A stretch of 64,000 nucleotides of DNA from JAJFUI01 sp963754135 (GCA_963754135.1 CAVWEY010000004.1:310001-374000); one strand, 5' to 3'; shown: positions 1-12,847, numbered from the stretch's first letter. Notes: generated from the letters alone by a model not told the origin. Numbers and translations: made by a program.

Positions 1-271
1 CCAGCTTGCCTTCCGGGGCTTCGGCCAGCCGGCGGAGTAGTTCGACGGCCTCGTCCCACTGCCGGTCGGCCAAGAGGGCTTTGACCCGCTCCAACTGGAG
101 CCGGACGGCGTTGTCCACCTGGTCGACCTCGACGGCGTCGGCCAGCTCGAACTGGGCGCCAGGAACCGCGCCGGGCCACTGGCCGCGGACCGGCTCGCCC
201 CGGCCGGCCAGCAAGAGCACGCCGGCAAAAAGGGCGAACTCAGGCCAAGATGTCCGGCGGCGATGGACCAT
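1..271 (-). CDS. Secreted protein, N-terminal part (runs off left edge)
   Basis: Reading leftwards from the ATG at 271, an open frame runs off the window start. It begins MVHRRRTSWPEFALFAGVLL, a basic N-terminus followed by a hydrophobic stretch typical of a signal peptide. The mature part contains a helical, TPR-like segment with NAVRLQLERVKALLADRQWD and a second helix around VELLRRLAEAPEGK. In planctomycetes this arrangement (helical repeat after the signal) often precedes a PQQ-type propeller, but only 90 residues are visible, so the function is not assigned. It points away from the DUF4139 gene by about 190 bases. Confidence 0.6.
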   Translation of the reverse strand, partial: MVHRRRTSWPEFALFAGVLLLAGRGEPVRGQWPGAVPGAQFELADAVEVDQVDNAVRLQLERVKALLADRQWDEAVELLRRLAEAPEGKL

Positions 272-328
272 CCCCTAAGTATAAGCGGGAAGTTGGTATG
301 GCAAAAGGGAACAGGCGCGCAGCGAGCA

Positions 329-409
329 GGGTGGCACGCCCTAAAAGGGCGCGGTTGACGGCCGAATTCAAGCTGGAAACCTGCCACGCCCTTTCAGGGC
401 GTGCCACCC
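329..409. repeat. Inverted repeat GGGTGGCACGCCC
   Basis: The 13-base arm GGGTGGCACGCCC at 329-341 is matched perfectly in inverse orientation at 397-409. Each arm also folds on itself (GCCCTAAAAGGGC and GCCCTTTCAGGGC). It lies in the gap between the left-edge gene and the DUF4139 gene. The same GGGTGGCACG core recurs inside priA near 63250, so it looks like a dispersed repeat that may also act as a terminator. Confidence 0.6.
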
Positions 410-463
410 AACGTCGCCGGACAGTGATATACTCCCTCACGCGGAGCGTAAGGATTTACAATC

Positions 464-2536
464 CTACTGCAAGTCGAGCCCCATCAGGTACTCGTCCAGC
501 GACTTCCGCAGGCCGGTCTCTTGGGCCATCAATTCGGCGATTTGGCCGCGAAGTTTCTCGATCTCGGTCTCCTGATCGCTGAACTTCTTCACGTAACTCT
601 TGTAGACGTCGCTCTGGCGGTCGAGCTGGGCCATGTTCTGGCGGATGCGGGCCTGGTCCTCGCCGATCTGGCCGATCCGCTGCTCGAGCTGCTGCCGGCG
701 GACCGCCACCTGCTCGATCTCGTGCTTCCGCTTCACGATTTCCTGGAGCGCGGCCTTAACCTGGCCGCTGACTACCTTGGCGCTCACAAAGAACTGGATG
801 GCATCGTCGTCGAGGTTGTTGATCGCCACCTGCTGGCGGTCGATCCGCTCTTGCTCGATGGTGAGCTTGGCCGGCTCGCCCGGTTTGGCCTCGACGGCGA
901 AGCGGTACAGGTCGCGGGTCTTTTCCGCCGGCTCCGTGGGCTTGACCAGCGTCCAGTTTGGATCGATCGGGTACTCGACCAGCACGGTTTTCGCCTGCTT
1001 GCCCGAGTTCTTCACGGTGTACTCGACCGAGCGGGTGAACTTGCGGGCGGAAATCATCGTCCCCTTCAAGAGCCGGACGCTCAGGAGTTCCTCGGGCTGG
1101 GCCTTGCCCTGCGGGGCGACCTCCGTATCCAAATCCAGGCCATAGCTGATCAACCGCTGGCTGCCGGGCGGGAGGTCTTCGATCTTGGCGTCGCCGGCGT
1201 AGACGCCGCCGTCGAACACCGTGACCGGCCCCTGCATCAGGTAGAGGTCCGTGGTGTTGGTGAAGCGAAGCCCGTAGAGCGGGTGTTGGGCCTGGACCGT
1301 CGGGTTGTAGATCGAAACCTTCTCCCCCTTCACTTCCGCATTGACGATCGGCAGCATGGCCGACTGCTGGCGGGGCAAGGAGACGGGCATGGCGATGGCG
1401 TACTGGAAGAGGTTGCCGACGTTGCCCCCTTGGGCGGCGGCTTGTACGCCTTGCCCGGGTTGCCATGCAGCCGTCCCCGCGACTCTCGCGTCGTGGGCGG
1501 AAAGCGCACCACCCTCCCCCCATTCCATCCTGGCGATTGCCGCCAGGGGTGGTGCAGCCGACTTCGGTGCCGGCGGCGCGTTCATCGCCAGGCCCTTGGC
1601 CCGAAACAAAGCCTCCCTGTTAGCGAGGTCCTGCCCGTAGGTCTGTGGACGCAGCGAGGCGTAAAGCTCCAATTGCTCTTCCGGCCGCGGGATGTAGAGC
1701 GGCTCGTAGAGGTCCATCGTAAAGGAGATCGGCCGGCCGCTCACCAAGCTCAGTTTGACGTTGTTCCAGTCCTCCTCGGAGGTATTTTCCACGATCGCCC
1801 AGCCCTGGAGGAATGGCTTCTGGTCGTCGGCGAGGACCAGGCGGTAAGTGGTTTTCCAGACGGGCGACTCTTGGATGTAACCAACCCGCACCCGCCGCTC
1901 ACCCTTGCCCAGGAAACTCAGCTCGACCGACTTCTTGTCGGTGGCGTGGGCCGAGGCCAGCACGCTCAGGGCCTTGCGCAACTCGGCGTCGAGCTTCTCG
2001 TTGGCCAGCTTGATGCGGCTGACGGAAGGAAGCTCCACCGCCCGCAGTCCGCCGTCAGTCAGCAGATTGAGCACGTCGACGTCGATGGTTTCGTGGTCGT
2101 CAAGCCGCTTCTTGCGGGTTTCGACGCCGAGGATGATCCCGCTCAATTCGTTGGGCGCTTCGAGCACCACCCGCTCGCCGCGGACCTGCTGGAGAAGCTG
2201 GGCCAGCGTGGGGTTGGCCGTCAGGTCGATGGAAAAGCCCTTCAAGGTCTTGGTGACCGGGTCTTTCGAGCCGTAGGTGACGGTGGAGACCTGCCCGCCG
2301 TCGAAATCCTGGACGACCATGCTCTTCAACAGGTCGTTGATGTCGGCGGTTTTGAACATCATGTCCACCTTGGCGTCATCTTTGACCTGGCCGGAGTGCT
2401 CGAAGAATCCGACCCCCGAACTGAACAGGACGACCCGCTTCAGGGGCAGATTGGCCCCCTGCGGCCCCTCGGCGCGGGCGGCGACGGCCACGGCGGCACA
2501 CAACAAGACGGCACAGCAAACGATGCGGCGAGACAT
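464..2536 (-). CDS. DUF4139 domain-containing secreted protein
   Basis: A 690-residue protein with a clear signal peptide (MSRRIVCCAVLLCAAVAVAA followed by RAEG). The N-terminal third starts LPLKRVVLFSSGVGFFEHSG, a segment common at the start of DUF4139 proteins. The central part (about residues 220-520) has the beta-rich DUF4139 features VGYIQESPVWKTTYRLVL and GWAIVENTSEEDWNNV. The C-terminal 100 residues are charged and helical (QLEQRIGQIGEDQARIRQNM), a probable coiled coil. The family is secreted or periplasmic, related to mucoidy-inhibitor A proteins, without a defined biochemical role. The gene is transcribed away from the propeller gene that starts at 2803. Confidence 0.8.
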   Translation of the reverse strand: MSRRIVCCAVLLCAAVAVAARAEGPQGANLPLKRVVLFSSGVGFFEHSGQVKDDAKVDMMFKTADINDLLKSMVVQDFDGGQVSTVTYGSKDPVTKTLKGFSIDLTANPTLAQLLQQVRGERVVLEAPNELSGIILGVETRKKRLDDHETIDVDVLNLLTDGGLRAVELPSVSRIKLANEKLDAELRKALSVLASAHATDKKSVELSFLGKGERRVRVGYIQESPVWKTTYRLVLADDQKPFLQGWAIVENTSEEDWNNVKLSLVSGRPISFTMDLYEPLYIPRPEEQLELYASLRPQTYGQDLANREALFRAKGLAMNAPPAPKSAAPPLAAIARMEWGEGGALSAHDARVAGTAAWQPGQGVQAAAQGGNVGNLFQYAIAMPVSLPRQQSAMLPIVNAEVKGEKVSIYNPTVQAQHPLYGLRFTNTTDLYLMQGPVTVFDGGVYAGDAKIEDLPPGSQRLISYGLDLDTEVAPQGKAQPEELLSVRLLKGTMISARKFTRSVEYTVKNSGKQAKTVLVEYPIDPNWTLVKPTEPAEKTRDLYRFAVEAKPGEPAKLTIEQERIDRQQVAINNLDDDAIQFFVSAKVVSGQVKAALQEIVKRKHEIEQVAVRRQQLEQRIGQIGEDQARIRQNMAQLDRQSDVYKSYVKKFSDQETEIEKLRGQIAELMAQETGLRKSLDEYLMGLDLQ

Positions 2537-2576
2537 GGCTACAGACTCCTCAAAAGGGTGGTTGTAGAAGATAAAA

Positions 2577-2645
2577 CGCCCCGCGACTGCGGTCGCGGGG
2601 TGAAATGGCGGCGGCTCCTACCCCCGCGGCCGCAGTCGCGGGGCG
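2577..2645. repeat. Inverted repeat with CCCCGCGACTGCGG arms
   Basis: CGCCCCGCGACTGCGG at 2577-2592 is the exact inverse of 2630-2645, and each arm is itself nearly palindromic (CCCCGCGAC-TGCG-GTCGCGGGG). It sits between two divergent genes. A close relative occurs inside a coding region at about 48174-48199, so it is a mobile or dispersed palindrome rather than a site specific to this promoter. Confidence 0.65.
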
Positions 2646-2802
2646 CTGAATTCTACGTCTTTGACGGCGGCGGAAGCGAAAAAGTTCCCGTTGGCATGTT
2701 TCACCCTTTCCGTGACCGCGGTAAAATGCCGGTTGTCGTCTTGCCCCGGCAGCTTCCCCGCTGCCGGATTATACGCCTGCCTCTTATGCTGGAGAATCGA
2801 CA

Positions 2803-4068
2803 ATGAACGGCGTTGAGACCTTGCGTGTGGCCCTCTGGGGCGCGTTGACCGGGGCAATCTTGACCGGCCCGCTCCGGGCGGACGACTGGCCGGCGTGGCG
2901 GGGGCCGAACCGCGACGGCATCTGTCAGGAGAAGGGCCTGCTGAAGCAGTGGCCCAAGGACGGACCCAAGCTGCTCTGGAAGGCCGACGGTCTGGGCATC
3001 GGCTTCGGCGGCCCGGCCGTCGTCGGCGACGTTCTCTACATCATGGGCGGCAACGACGACAAGGAGTGGGTGCTGGCCCTGGACACCAGCCGGCAGGGCA
3101 AGCAACTCTGGGCCTCGCCGATCGGCCCGGTCCGCAACGAGGGCGGCGGCCATCCCGGCCCACGCTCGACGCCCACCATCGACGGCAACCGCCTTTACAC
3201 CCTGGGCATCGCCGGCGATTTGGTCTGCATGGACATCAAAGACGGCCGCATCGTCTGGCGCCGCGACCTGGTCAAGGATTTCGGCGGCCGGATTCCGCAA
3301 TGGGGATACGCCGAGTCGGTCCTGGCCGATGGGCCGTGGCTCGTCTGCACGCCCGGCGGAGCGAAGAACACCATTGTCGCGCTCGACAAGACCAACGGCA
3401 AGCGGGTCTGGGGCTCGGCGGTCGGCGATCCGGCCGACTACTCCTCGGTCATCAAAGCCACCATCGGCGGCGTGAAGCAGTACGTCAACCTGACGAAAAA
3501 GGGCGTGATCGGCGTGGCGGCCAAGGACGGCAAGTTCCTCTGGCGCTACGATGCCCCGGCCAATAAAGTGGCGAACGTCGCCACGTGTATCTGGCAGGGC
3601 GATACCATCTTCGCCGCCAGCGACTATGGCGCCGGCGGCGGGTTGGTGCGGATCAAGCGCTCCGGCGGCCTTTTCACGGCCAAAGAGGTCTACTTCACCA
3701 AGAAAATGGAGAACCATCACGGCGGCGTGATCCTGCGGGATGGCTCCCTGTACGGTTGCAGCGGCGGCAACCGGCCGCCGGCCATCCTCACCTGCCTGGA
3801 TTTCAAGACCGGGAAGGTGAAATGGACGGACCGCAGTTTGGGCAAGTGCTCGCTGCTGTGGGCCGAGGGGATGCTCTACTGCCGCAGCGAGAAAGGGCCG
3901 GTCAGCCTCGTCGAGGCCACGCCGGCGGGCTTCAAGCTCCACGGCCGCTTCGACCAGCCGTACCGCAGCCGGCTGAACAGTTGGCCCCACCCGGTCATCG
4001 CCAACGGCGTGCTCTATCTCCGCGACCAGGACGTGCTGCTGGCGTACGACGTGCGGGCGGAGAAGTAG
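2803..4068 (+). CDS. PQQ-binding-like beta-propeller (BamB-like) protein
   Basis: A 421-residue secreted protein with a hydrophobic N-terminus (residues 8-26) followed by DDWPAWRGPNRDGICQEKG, the WPxWRGPxRDG opening typical of planctomycete BamB/PQQ-like propellers. Propeller blades with G-x-x-x-W ends are visible (GKQLWASPIGP, GRIVWRRDLV, GKRVWGSAVG, GKFLWRYDAP, GKVKWTDRSL). Length fits a single 7-8 bladed propeller with no catalytic domain fused. Likely periplasmic or surface-exposed; the substrate or partner cannot be read from sequence. The short intergenic distance to the convergent hicA stop (about 7 bases) makes it monocistronic. Confidence 0.85.
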   Translation: MNGVETLRVALWGALTGAILTGPLRADDWPAWRGPNRDGICQEKGLLKQWPKDGPKLLWKADGLGIGFGGPAVVGDVLYIMGGNDDKEWVLALDTSRQGKQLWASPIGPVRNEGGGHPGPRSTPTIDGNRLYTLGIAGDLVCMDIKDGRIVWRRDLVKDFGGRIPQWGYAESVLADGPWLVCTPGGAKNTIVALDKTNGKRVWGSAVGDPADYSSVIKATIGGVKQYVNLTKKGVIGVAAKDGKFLWRYDAPANKVANVATCIWQGDTIFAASDYGAGGGLVRIKRSGGLFTAKEVYFTKKMENHHGGVILRDGSLYGCSGGNRPPAILTCLDFKTGKVKWTDRSLGKCSLLWAEGMLYCRSEKGPVSLVEATPAGFKLHGRFDQPYRSRLNSWPHPVIANGVLYLRDQDVLLAYDVRAEK

Positions 4069-4074
4069 GGCGAA

Positions 4075-4308
4075 TTACAGCCGCTCCAAGCGGCGCTGGA
4101 ATTCCTCGGGCGAGATTTCGATCTCCTTGAGGATGGCACGAATCAACGGCCGGCCAAGGCCGCGGCCGGGATGATGCGGAAGCGTGGTGGTCCGGCCATC
4201 CGCGTTACGGTAAAAGGCGTGGCTCCCGCGCTGCCGCGTCTTGGCAAACCCAAGATCAACGAGCACACGTTCCATCGTTCGGACGTCAACAATCGGCAAG
4301 CGGGTCAT
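4075..4308 (-). CDS. hicA: HicA-family mRNA interferase toxin
   Basis: A 77-residue protein of the YcfA/HicA double-stranded RNA-binding fold. MTRLPIVDVRTMERVLVDLG is the first helix, and QRGSHAFYRNADG carries the conserved glycine-serine-histidine in which the histidine is catalytic. The HHPGRGLGRPLIRAILKEIE segment matches the P-x-H/G...L-x-x-I-L-K end of the family. Its start overlaps the 3' end of hicB by four bases, so the two are translationally coupled with the antitoxin made first. HicA toxins cleave mRNA; HicB neutralises them. Confidence 0.88.
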   Translation of the reverse strand: MTRLPIVDVRTMERVLVDLGFAKTRQRGSHAFYRNADGRTTTLPHHPGRGLGRPLIRAILKEIEISPEEFQRRLERL

Positions 4309-4532
4309 ACTTCGACTGCGATCTGCTGGATGCCCACGAACGGCTCCACGACCACCGGTTCCCCCCGGCTGCGCTGCTCCTCCAAGATGAGTTCAATCAC
4401 TTCCTGAAGGTTTAGCCGAAGCTCGTCGAGCGTGGCGCCCTGGCTGTGCGCCCCCGGGAGCCCCGGTATCGTTCCGCAATAGAGCTTTATGTCGGGGTCG
4501 TATTCAATATAGGCGGTAAACAACTGGCTCAT
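4305..4532 (-). CDS. hicB: HicB-family antitoxin
   Basis: A 75-residue protein with the partial RNase H-like HicB fold: FTAYIEYDPDIKLYCGTIPG, then HSQGATLDELRLNLQEVIEL. The ATG at 4532 is chosen over the upstream GTG at 4538 because AAGGAG lies 8 bases before it. The C-terminus lacks an obvious ribbon-helix-helix or HTH extension, so DNA binding may be weak or may need a partner. It overlaps hicA by four bases. Confidence 0.88.
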   Translation of the reverse strand: MSQLFTAYIEYDPDIKLYCGTIPGLPGAHSQGATLDELRLNLQEVIELILEEQRSRGEPVVVEPFVGIQQIAVEV

Positions 4533-4607
4533 TACCACGTCTCCTTCCAGTCAAGCCTCTCTGGCGGTCTCAGAAGACTGTCGCTTAGCCCATTTGAGTG
4601 CCTGCCC

Positions 4608-5216
4608 TCACGCCACCTTCCGCACCACGCCCACCACCACGCCCAGCACGCGGGCGTCCTTGACGTAGATCGGTTTCATCGTCGAGTTGGCCGGCTCCAG
4701 GCGGATGCGGTTCTTCTCGGGGAACCAGCGTTTCAGCGTGGCCTCGCCTTCGCCGGTCAAGGCCACCACGATCTGCCCCTTCCGCGCGGTCCGCTGCTTC
4801 TGCACGACCACGTAGTCGCCGTCGGCGATCTGGTCCTCGATCATCGAATCGCCGTGGACGTGGAGGACGAAGAGGCTCTTCTTGGCCGGATCGAACATGG
4901 CCTGAAAATCGACCCGCTCGTCCTGCTCGATGGCCTCGTGCAGCACGCCGGCGGCGATGCTTCCGGCCAGGGGCAGGCCGCGGAGCTCGATCGGCTCGGC
5001 CGCCAGTTGGATCGCCCGCGACATGTTCGGCTCGCGGGTAATCATTCCCTTCTTCACCAGGGCCTTCAGGTGGCAGACCACCCCGTTGGGCGAACTGATG
5101 TCGAACCGGGCAGCGATCTCGCGGACGGTCGGCCCGTAGCCCCGGCCCCGGATCTTCTCCCGGATGAACTTGTACACGTCCAACTGCCGCTTGGTCAGAT
5201 TGTCGAAAAGTCCCAT
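4608..5216 (-). CDS. lexA: LexA SOS repressor
   Basis: A 202-residue LexA. The winged-helix DNA-binding domain is residues 1-68 (LTKRQLDVYKFIREKIRGRG, then YGPTVREIAARFDISSPNGV). The Ala-Gly autocleavage site lies in LAGSIAAGVLHEA. The catalytic serine is in VHGDSMIED and the lysine in GEATLKRW, so the protein should be RecA-responsive. I start at the ATG at 5216 because AAGGGG lies just upstream; an in-frame extension to 5315 would encode residues foreign to the family and run through the probable operator. It lies 75 bases upstream of hicB on the same strand. Confidence 0.93.
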   Translation of the reverse strand: MGLFDNLTKRQLDVYKFIREKIRGRGYGPTVREIAARFDISSPNGVVCHLKALVKKGMITREPNMSRAIQLAAEPIELRGLPLAGSIAAGVLHEAIEQDERVDFQAMFDPAKKSLFVLHVHGDSMIEDQIADGDYVVVQKQRTARKGQIVVALTGEGEATLKRWFPEKNRIRLEPANSTMKPIYVKDARVLGVVVGVVRKVA

Positions 5217-5274
5217 GTTTTCCCCTTGCCACGTAGGTTTTTTGCTGAATGTGACATGCCCCGCCAACCATCGT

Positions 5275-5296
5275 ACAATATACGGCCGTACATAGT
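5275..5296. promoter_or_regulatory. Candidate LexA operator upstream of lexA
   Basis: About 60 bases upstream of the lexA ATG is an imperfect palindrome centred on the perfect 10-mer TACGGCCGTA (5281-5290), extended by matching AT, AC/GT positions to 5275-5296. It sits where a -10/-35 region is expected. LexA proteins normally repress their own gene through such dyads. The sequence resembles neither the Gram-positive nor the gamma-proteobacterial SOS box. Assignment is inference from position and symmetry. Confidence 0.5.
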
Positions 5297-5592
5297 CAAG
5301 CGGCAGCGGCGGCATTTTGATCCCAAGAGGGGATGTTTGGGCAAATCAGGACATTACATAAACAAGAGCTTTCCCGACCGCCGCGGCCAACGCGCCGCCG
5401 AGCCGGTGGAAAGGGAAAAACCGAAGGAACCGGTTGCACAACTGAATCCTTGACTGGACCATTCGTGCGCCATACAGTTCAGTTAGAGGAGGGCGAGCCG
5501 AAGAAAACGATTCGCACCTCACATCGAGGCAATGACGCCGCAGGGGGGCAAAGCGGCCGGCCTTGATCCTGGCAAATGAAGGCGGCTTTCTC

Positions 5593-8164
5593 ATGCCTCC
5601 GGGATGGTTACGTCTTACTAACGACTCGAAACAGGGCGGCCAAAGGGGCCATCGCCAGACAAAGCCGTTCCGGGCCGGCCGCTGCCGCCGTTTACGCTTT
5701 GAACCGCTGGAAATCCGCAGCCTGCTGTCGGTCTCCGCATTGGGAGAGGCGGTCCCTTACTATGTCGCCCCCACTAACGGCAACGGCGTCGTCCCGTTGT
5801 CCACCGCGGCGCCCACCGGGTACTCGCCGTCGCAGATCCGCCACGCCTACGGCTTCGACCAGATCACCTTCAACAACGGCACCGTGGTGGGCGACGGCAG
5901 CGGCACGACGATCGCCATCGTGGACGCCTACGATGACCCGCGCATTGCCAATGACCTGCACCAGTTCGACTTATACTACGGACTGCCCGACCCCGTTTTC
6001 ACCAAAGTCAACGAGAACGGCGGGACCACCTACCCCGCGGCCAACGCCGGCTGGATCACGGAGATCGCGCTGGACGTGGAGTGGGCGCACGCCATCGCCC
6101 CGCTGGCCAACATCCTGCTGGTCGAGGCCAGCAGCGCCTCGTTCAGCGACTTGTTGACGGCGGTCAATTATGCCCGCAACGCCGCCGGCGTGGTGGCCGT
6201 GTCGATGAGTTGGGGCGGCGGCGACTTCTCCGGCGAAAACAGCTACGACGGCTATTTCACGACCCCCAGCGGCCACGGCGGCGTAACCTTCGTGGCTGCC
6301 ACCGGCGACACCGGCGCCCCGATCGGCTATCCGGCCATCTCCCCCAACGTGTTGGCCGTCGGCGGCACCACGCTTTCGCTGGGCGCAGGGGGCAGTTACC
6401 TCAGCGAATCGGGCTGGAGCGGCAGCGGCGGCGGCCTGAGCGCCTACGAAGCCGAGCCGGCCTACCAGCGGTCGGTTGTCACCCAAACCTCCACCTTCCG
6501 CGCCAACCCCGACGTCGCCTACGACGCCAATCCCAACACCGGCTTCTCGGTCTACGACTCGTACAATAATCCCGTCTCCGCGCCTGGGGACAGTGGGGCG
6601 GAACCAGCGATGCGGCGCCCCAGTGGGCGGGGCTGGTGGCCATCGCCGATCAGGGACGCCTGTTGGCCGGCGAAGGATCGCTGGACGGCGCGACCCAAAC
6701 CCTGCCCATGCTCTACTCGCTGTCCAGTGCCGACTTCCATGACATCACCACCGGCACGAGCACCGGCACCCCCCATTATTCGGCTGGGCCGGGCTACGAT
6801 CTGGTGACCGGCCGGGGCAGCCCCGTGGCCAATTTGGTGGTCGGCGACCTTGTGGGAGGGGGCTCTGGGGGTCAATCCAACCCCGCCCCGCCGGCCCCCG
6901 CCCCCAGCTTCACTCTGACCGGCCCGACCTCCGGCGTCTTCACCATCGGTCAGACAGTCCTCATTCAGTGGACGGCCGGCAACATGGCCGCCGGCAGCAC
7001 GATCGCGCTGTGCTACGACACAGGCACTTCATTCAGCAACGCGACGTGGATCACTTTCAACCAGGCCGCCGCCACCGGCAACGGCAGCTACAACTGGGAC
7101 ACCACCGGCGTGGCCCCCGGCACGTACTATATCGGCGGCTATCTCTGGTCAGGCGGCGCGCCGACCTACTCCCACCTCACGCAGTCAATTACGATTCAAG
7201 CCGCCGCCGCTCCAACATTCAACTTGACGGCCCCCACCTCGGGCAGCTACACCGCCGGCCAGACGGTCTCGATCCAATGGGCGGCCGGCAACGTGGTCGC
7301 CGGCAGCACGATCGCACTGTGCTACGACACGGGCACTTCATTCAGCAACGCGACGTGGATCACTTTCAACCAGGCCGCCGCCACCGGCAACGGCAGCTAC
7401 AACTGGAACACCACCGGCGTGGCCCCCGGCACGTACTATATCGGCGGCTATCTCTGGTCAGGCGGCAAGCCGACCTACTCGCACCTAACTCAGTCGATCA
7501 CCATTCAAGCGGCGGCCGCGCCAGCTTTACGCTGACCGGCCCCACTTCCGGCACGTTCGCCGCCGGTCAGACCATCCCCATTCAGTGGACGGCCGGCAAC
7601 GTGGCCGCCGGCAGCGTCATCGCCCTCTGCCTCGACACGGACACCACGTGGAACGGAAACGAGACGTGGATCAAGTGGAACCAGGCAGCCGCCAACGGCA
7701 ACGGCGAGTTCGACTGGACCGTGGCGGGCGTGCCGGCGGGCACGTACTACGTCGCCGGGTATCTCTACTCGAACGGCATGCCGACCTACTCCCATCTCAC
7801 CCAGCCGATCAACGTGACAGCCGCTCTCACCCTGGCCGCGGCGGAGTCCGGTCTACCCGGCCAGCCGCTGCCGGCCGCCGAGCTTCCGGACGGCAATTCA
7901 CTAGGCGAGACGTTCGGCCGGACGATCGTCGTTGACCGCGGCGCCGCCGCCAACCCGACGCCGGTTGCGGCCGTTCCGCCGGGCCACGATTCCGCCGGCG
8001 ACGGCTGGATTGCCGATCTCAGCGGAGCCGGCGAACGGGAGTTTCCCGAGATCGTCCGCCTGCACGCCCTCTCTGCGGCCAACGGCCTGACGGCCGCGGA
8101 GCGCGTCGAGTTGCTGGGCGCCGTCGCGGGCGAGTTGCGGCTCGTCGGCGGCGATTTCCTGTAG
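5593..8164 (+). CDS. Sedolisin (S53)-type secreted protease with three repeat domains; two apparent frameshifts
   Basis: Repaired length is 858 codons. The N-terminus carries RRLRFEPLEIRSLLSVSA, the planctomycete LEPxxLLS export/sorting-type motif. The peptidase domain has the E-x-x-x-D pair in ITEIALDVEWAHA and the serine in GGTSDAAPQWAGL, as in S53 sedolisins. It is followed by three beta-sandwich repeats of about 100 residues (each FTLTGPTSG...IQWTAGN...HLTQ); the first two are near-identical at the DNA level. Reading changes frame at 6580-6584 and 7518-7522; adding one base at each GCGCC restores one frame. The start is uncertain (TTG at 5563 is possible). Probably an exported acid-type protease with adhesion-like repeats. 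Confidence 0.75.
6905..7510 (+). repeat. Near-identical tandem repeats inside the S53 protease gene
   Basis: Two adjacent units of about 300 bases (about 6905-7200 and 7213-7510) encode nearly the same protein domain and share long identical DNA runs, for example across the YDTGTSFSNATWITFNQ coding stretch. A third, more diverged unit follows at 7530-7830. This indicates recent unit duplication and a site prone to copy-number change or misassembly. Confidence 0.8.
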
Positions 8165-8315
8165 GAGGCGACTCTTGTCGCCGATGGTCCGGGATGCTTG
8201 GGTGCCATGCCCACGCTTGCGTGGGCATGTGAAGTGCCCAGAAGCGCCGCAACATGCCCACGGCAAGCGTGGGCATGGTACCCGTCGCCCAGATCGGCGA
8301 CAGGAGTTGCCTCCT
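8163..8315. repeat. Nested inverted repeats between convergent genes
   Basis: An outer pair (8163-8185 and 8293-8315, 23 bases, two mismatches) encloses two perfect hairpins: CATGCCCACGC-TT-GCGTGGGCATG (8206-8229) and CATGCCCACG-GCAAG-CGTGGGCATG (8253-8277). The outer arms include the stop codons of both the protease gene and pcm, so the structure probably terminates transcription from both sides. The layering resembles the larger element at 24850-25206. Confidence 0.65.
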
Positions 8316-8998
8316 ACAAGCCCTCCGCCTCCCCGGTCATCCGCACGAACTGGACCGGGGCAATGGGGCGCGGTCCAGCGTGCCGTCGGGCCGCTTCTCG
8401 ATCAGGAGGAGTTCCTGGAAATAGCGGCCCACCGGGATCACCAGCCGGCCGCCGGGGGCGAGTTGCTCGACCAGTGGTTGGGGGACCTCGGCCGGCGCGG
8501 CGGCCACCAGGATCACGTCGAAGGGGGCGTGTTCGGACCAGCCCTGGCAGCCGTCGCCGCAGCGGACGGTGACGTTGCGGTAGCCCAGGGCGGCCAACCG
8601 CTCCCCCGCCGCCTCGGCCAGCGGCCGGTGGATCTCCAGGCCGTAGACCTGCCGGCACAACTCGGCGAGGATGGCCGTCTGGTAGCCCGAGCCGCTGCCG
8701 ACGTCCAAGGCGCGGCTGTCGGGGGTGGGCTGGGCGAGTTGGGTCATCAGCGCCACGATGTACGGCTGCGAGATCGTCTGGCCCAGCCCGATCGGCAGCG
8801 GATGGTCTTCATACGCCTGTCTCCGCACGTCCGCGGGGACGAAGCGGTCGCGGGCGACCCGGCCCATCACCTCGAGCACCTTGGGATCGGTGATGTCGCG
8901 GCGCGGAGTTGCTCTTCGACCATCCGCCGCCGCGCCGCGGCAAAAGAGTCTCGCTGCTGGGCCACGGCGGAGGATTCGGGTTCGGCGGCATCGTCCAT
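8314..8998 (-). CDS. pcm: Protein-L-isoaspartate O-methyltransferase; two apparent frameshifts
   Basis: Repaired length is 229 codons, normal for Pcm. The N-terminus reads RRRMVEEQLRA then DITDPKVLEVMGRVARDRFV. The SAM-binding motif I is ALDVGSGSGYQTAILAEL, and the conserved GLGQTISQPYIVALM precedes it. The C-terminus after repair ends IAPVQFVRMTGEAEGL. The frame changes near 8900-8906 and 8365-8371, both at GCGCC contexts, and one added base at each restores it. The enzyme methylates isoaspartyl residues in damaged proteins for repair. Start taken at 8998; an ATG at 9013 is also possible. Confidence 0.85.
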
Positions 8999-9189
8999 CA
9001 CGATAAGAAGCATAGCGCCGCAGGGCGTCGCCGTCAACTCCCGCCGCCGATCGGTGTGCAGCGATGAATAATCCGGCTTGTGAGGATTATCGGGCCGGAC
9101 AGCGGGTGTGCCGGGGATTCTGTAAGCTACGATTTCAACAGGGAGGAAAGCGCGCACCGACATGACACCCCTGGACAGCAGCAGGGCCT

Positions 9190-12551
<3,362 letters not shown>

Positions 12552-12577
12552 AGCCGCGGCCAGCAATCGCCGGGGCG

Positions 12578-12847
12578 CTACGCCGCCATCCGTTGCGGCT
12601 CCAACTCCTCCCACAAATTCACCGTGCGGAGCATGTTCCCGCGGGCGTCGTAGAACTGCACGATCCCGATCTCCACCAGCCACATCGCCATGTAGCCGTC
12701 GACCTTATAGGTCCGGGCGGAATAACGCCCTTCGTGGATCAGGATCGTCTCGTCCAGGTCCCACGGGTTGTCCAGCACCACGTCGAAATACTCGAACGTG
12801 CGGAGGACCAACTCGCGCACCTCGTAAGGCAGAGGATCCATCCTCAT
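12578..12847 (-). CDS. Small hypothetical protein
   Basis: An 89-residue protein starting MRMDPLPYEVRELVLRTFEY. The ATG at 12847 is selected because CAGGAGG lies 8 bases upstream. It is rich in aromatic and acidic residues, lacks membrane segments or a signal peptide, and shows no domain I recognise. It is convergent with the hybrid kinase gene. Confidence 0.55.
   Translation of the reverse strand: MRMDPLPYEVRELVLRTFEYFDVVLDNPWDLDETILIHEGRYSARTYKVDGYMAMWLVEIGIVQFYDARGNMLRTVNLWEELEPQRMAA

Noticed and set aside
521..2806. Long plus-strand open frame of 761 codons opposite the DUF4139 gene
   Set aside because: It mirrors the minus-strand gene across its whole length, has no domain features, and is a GC-rich codon-phase shadow.
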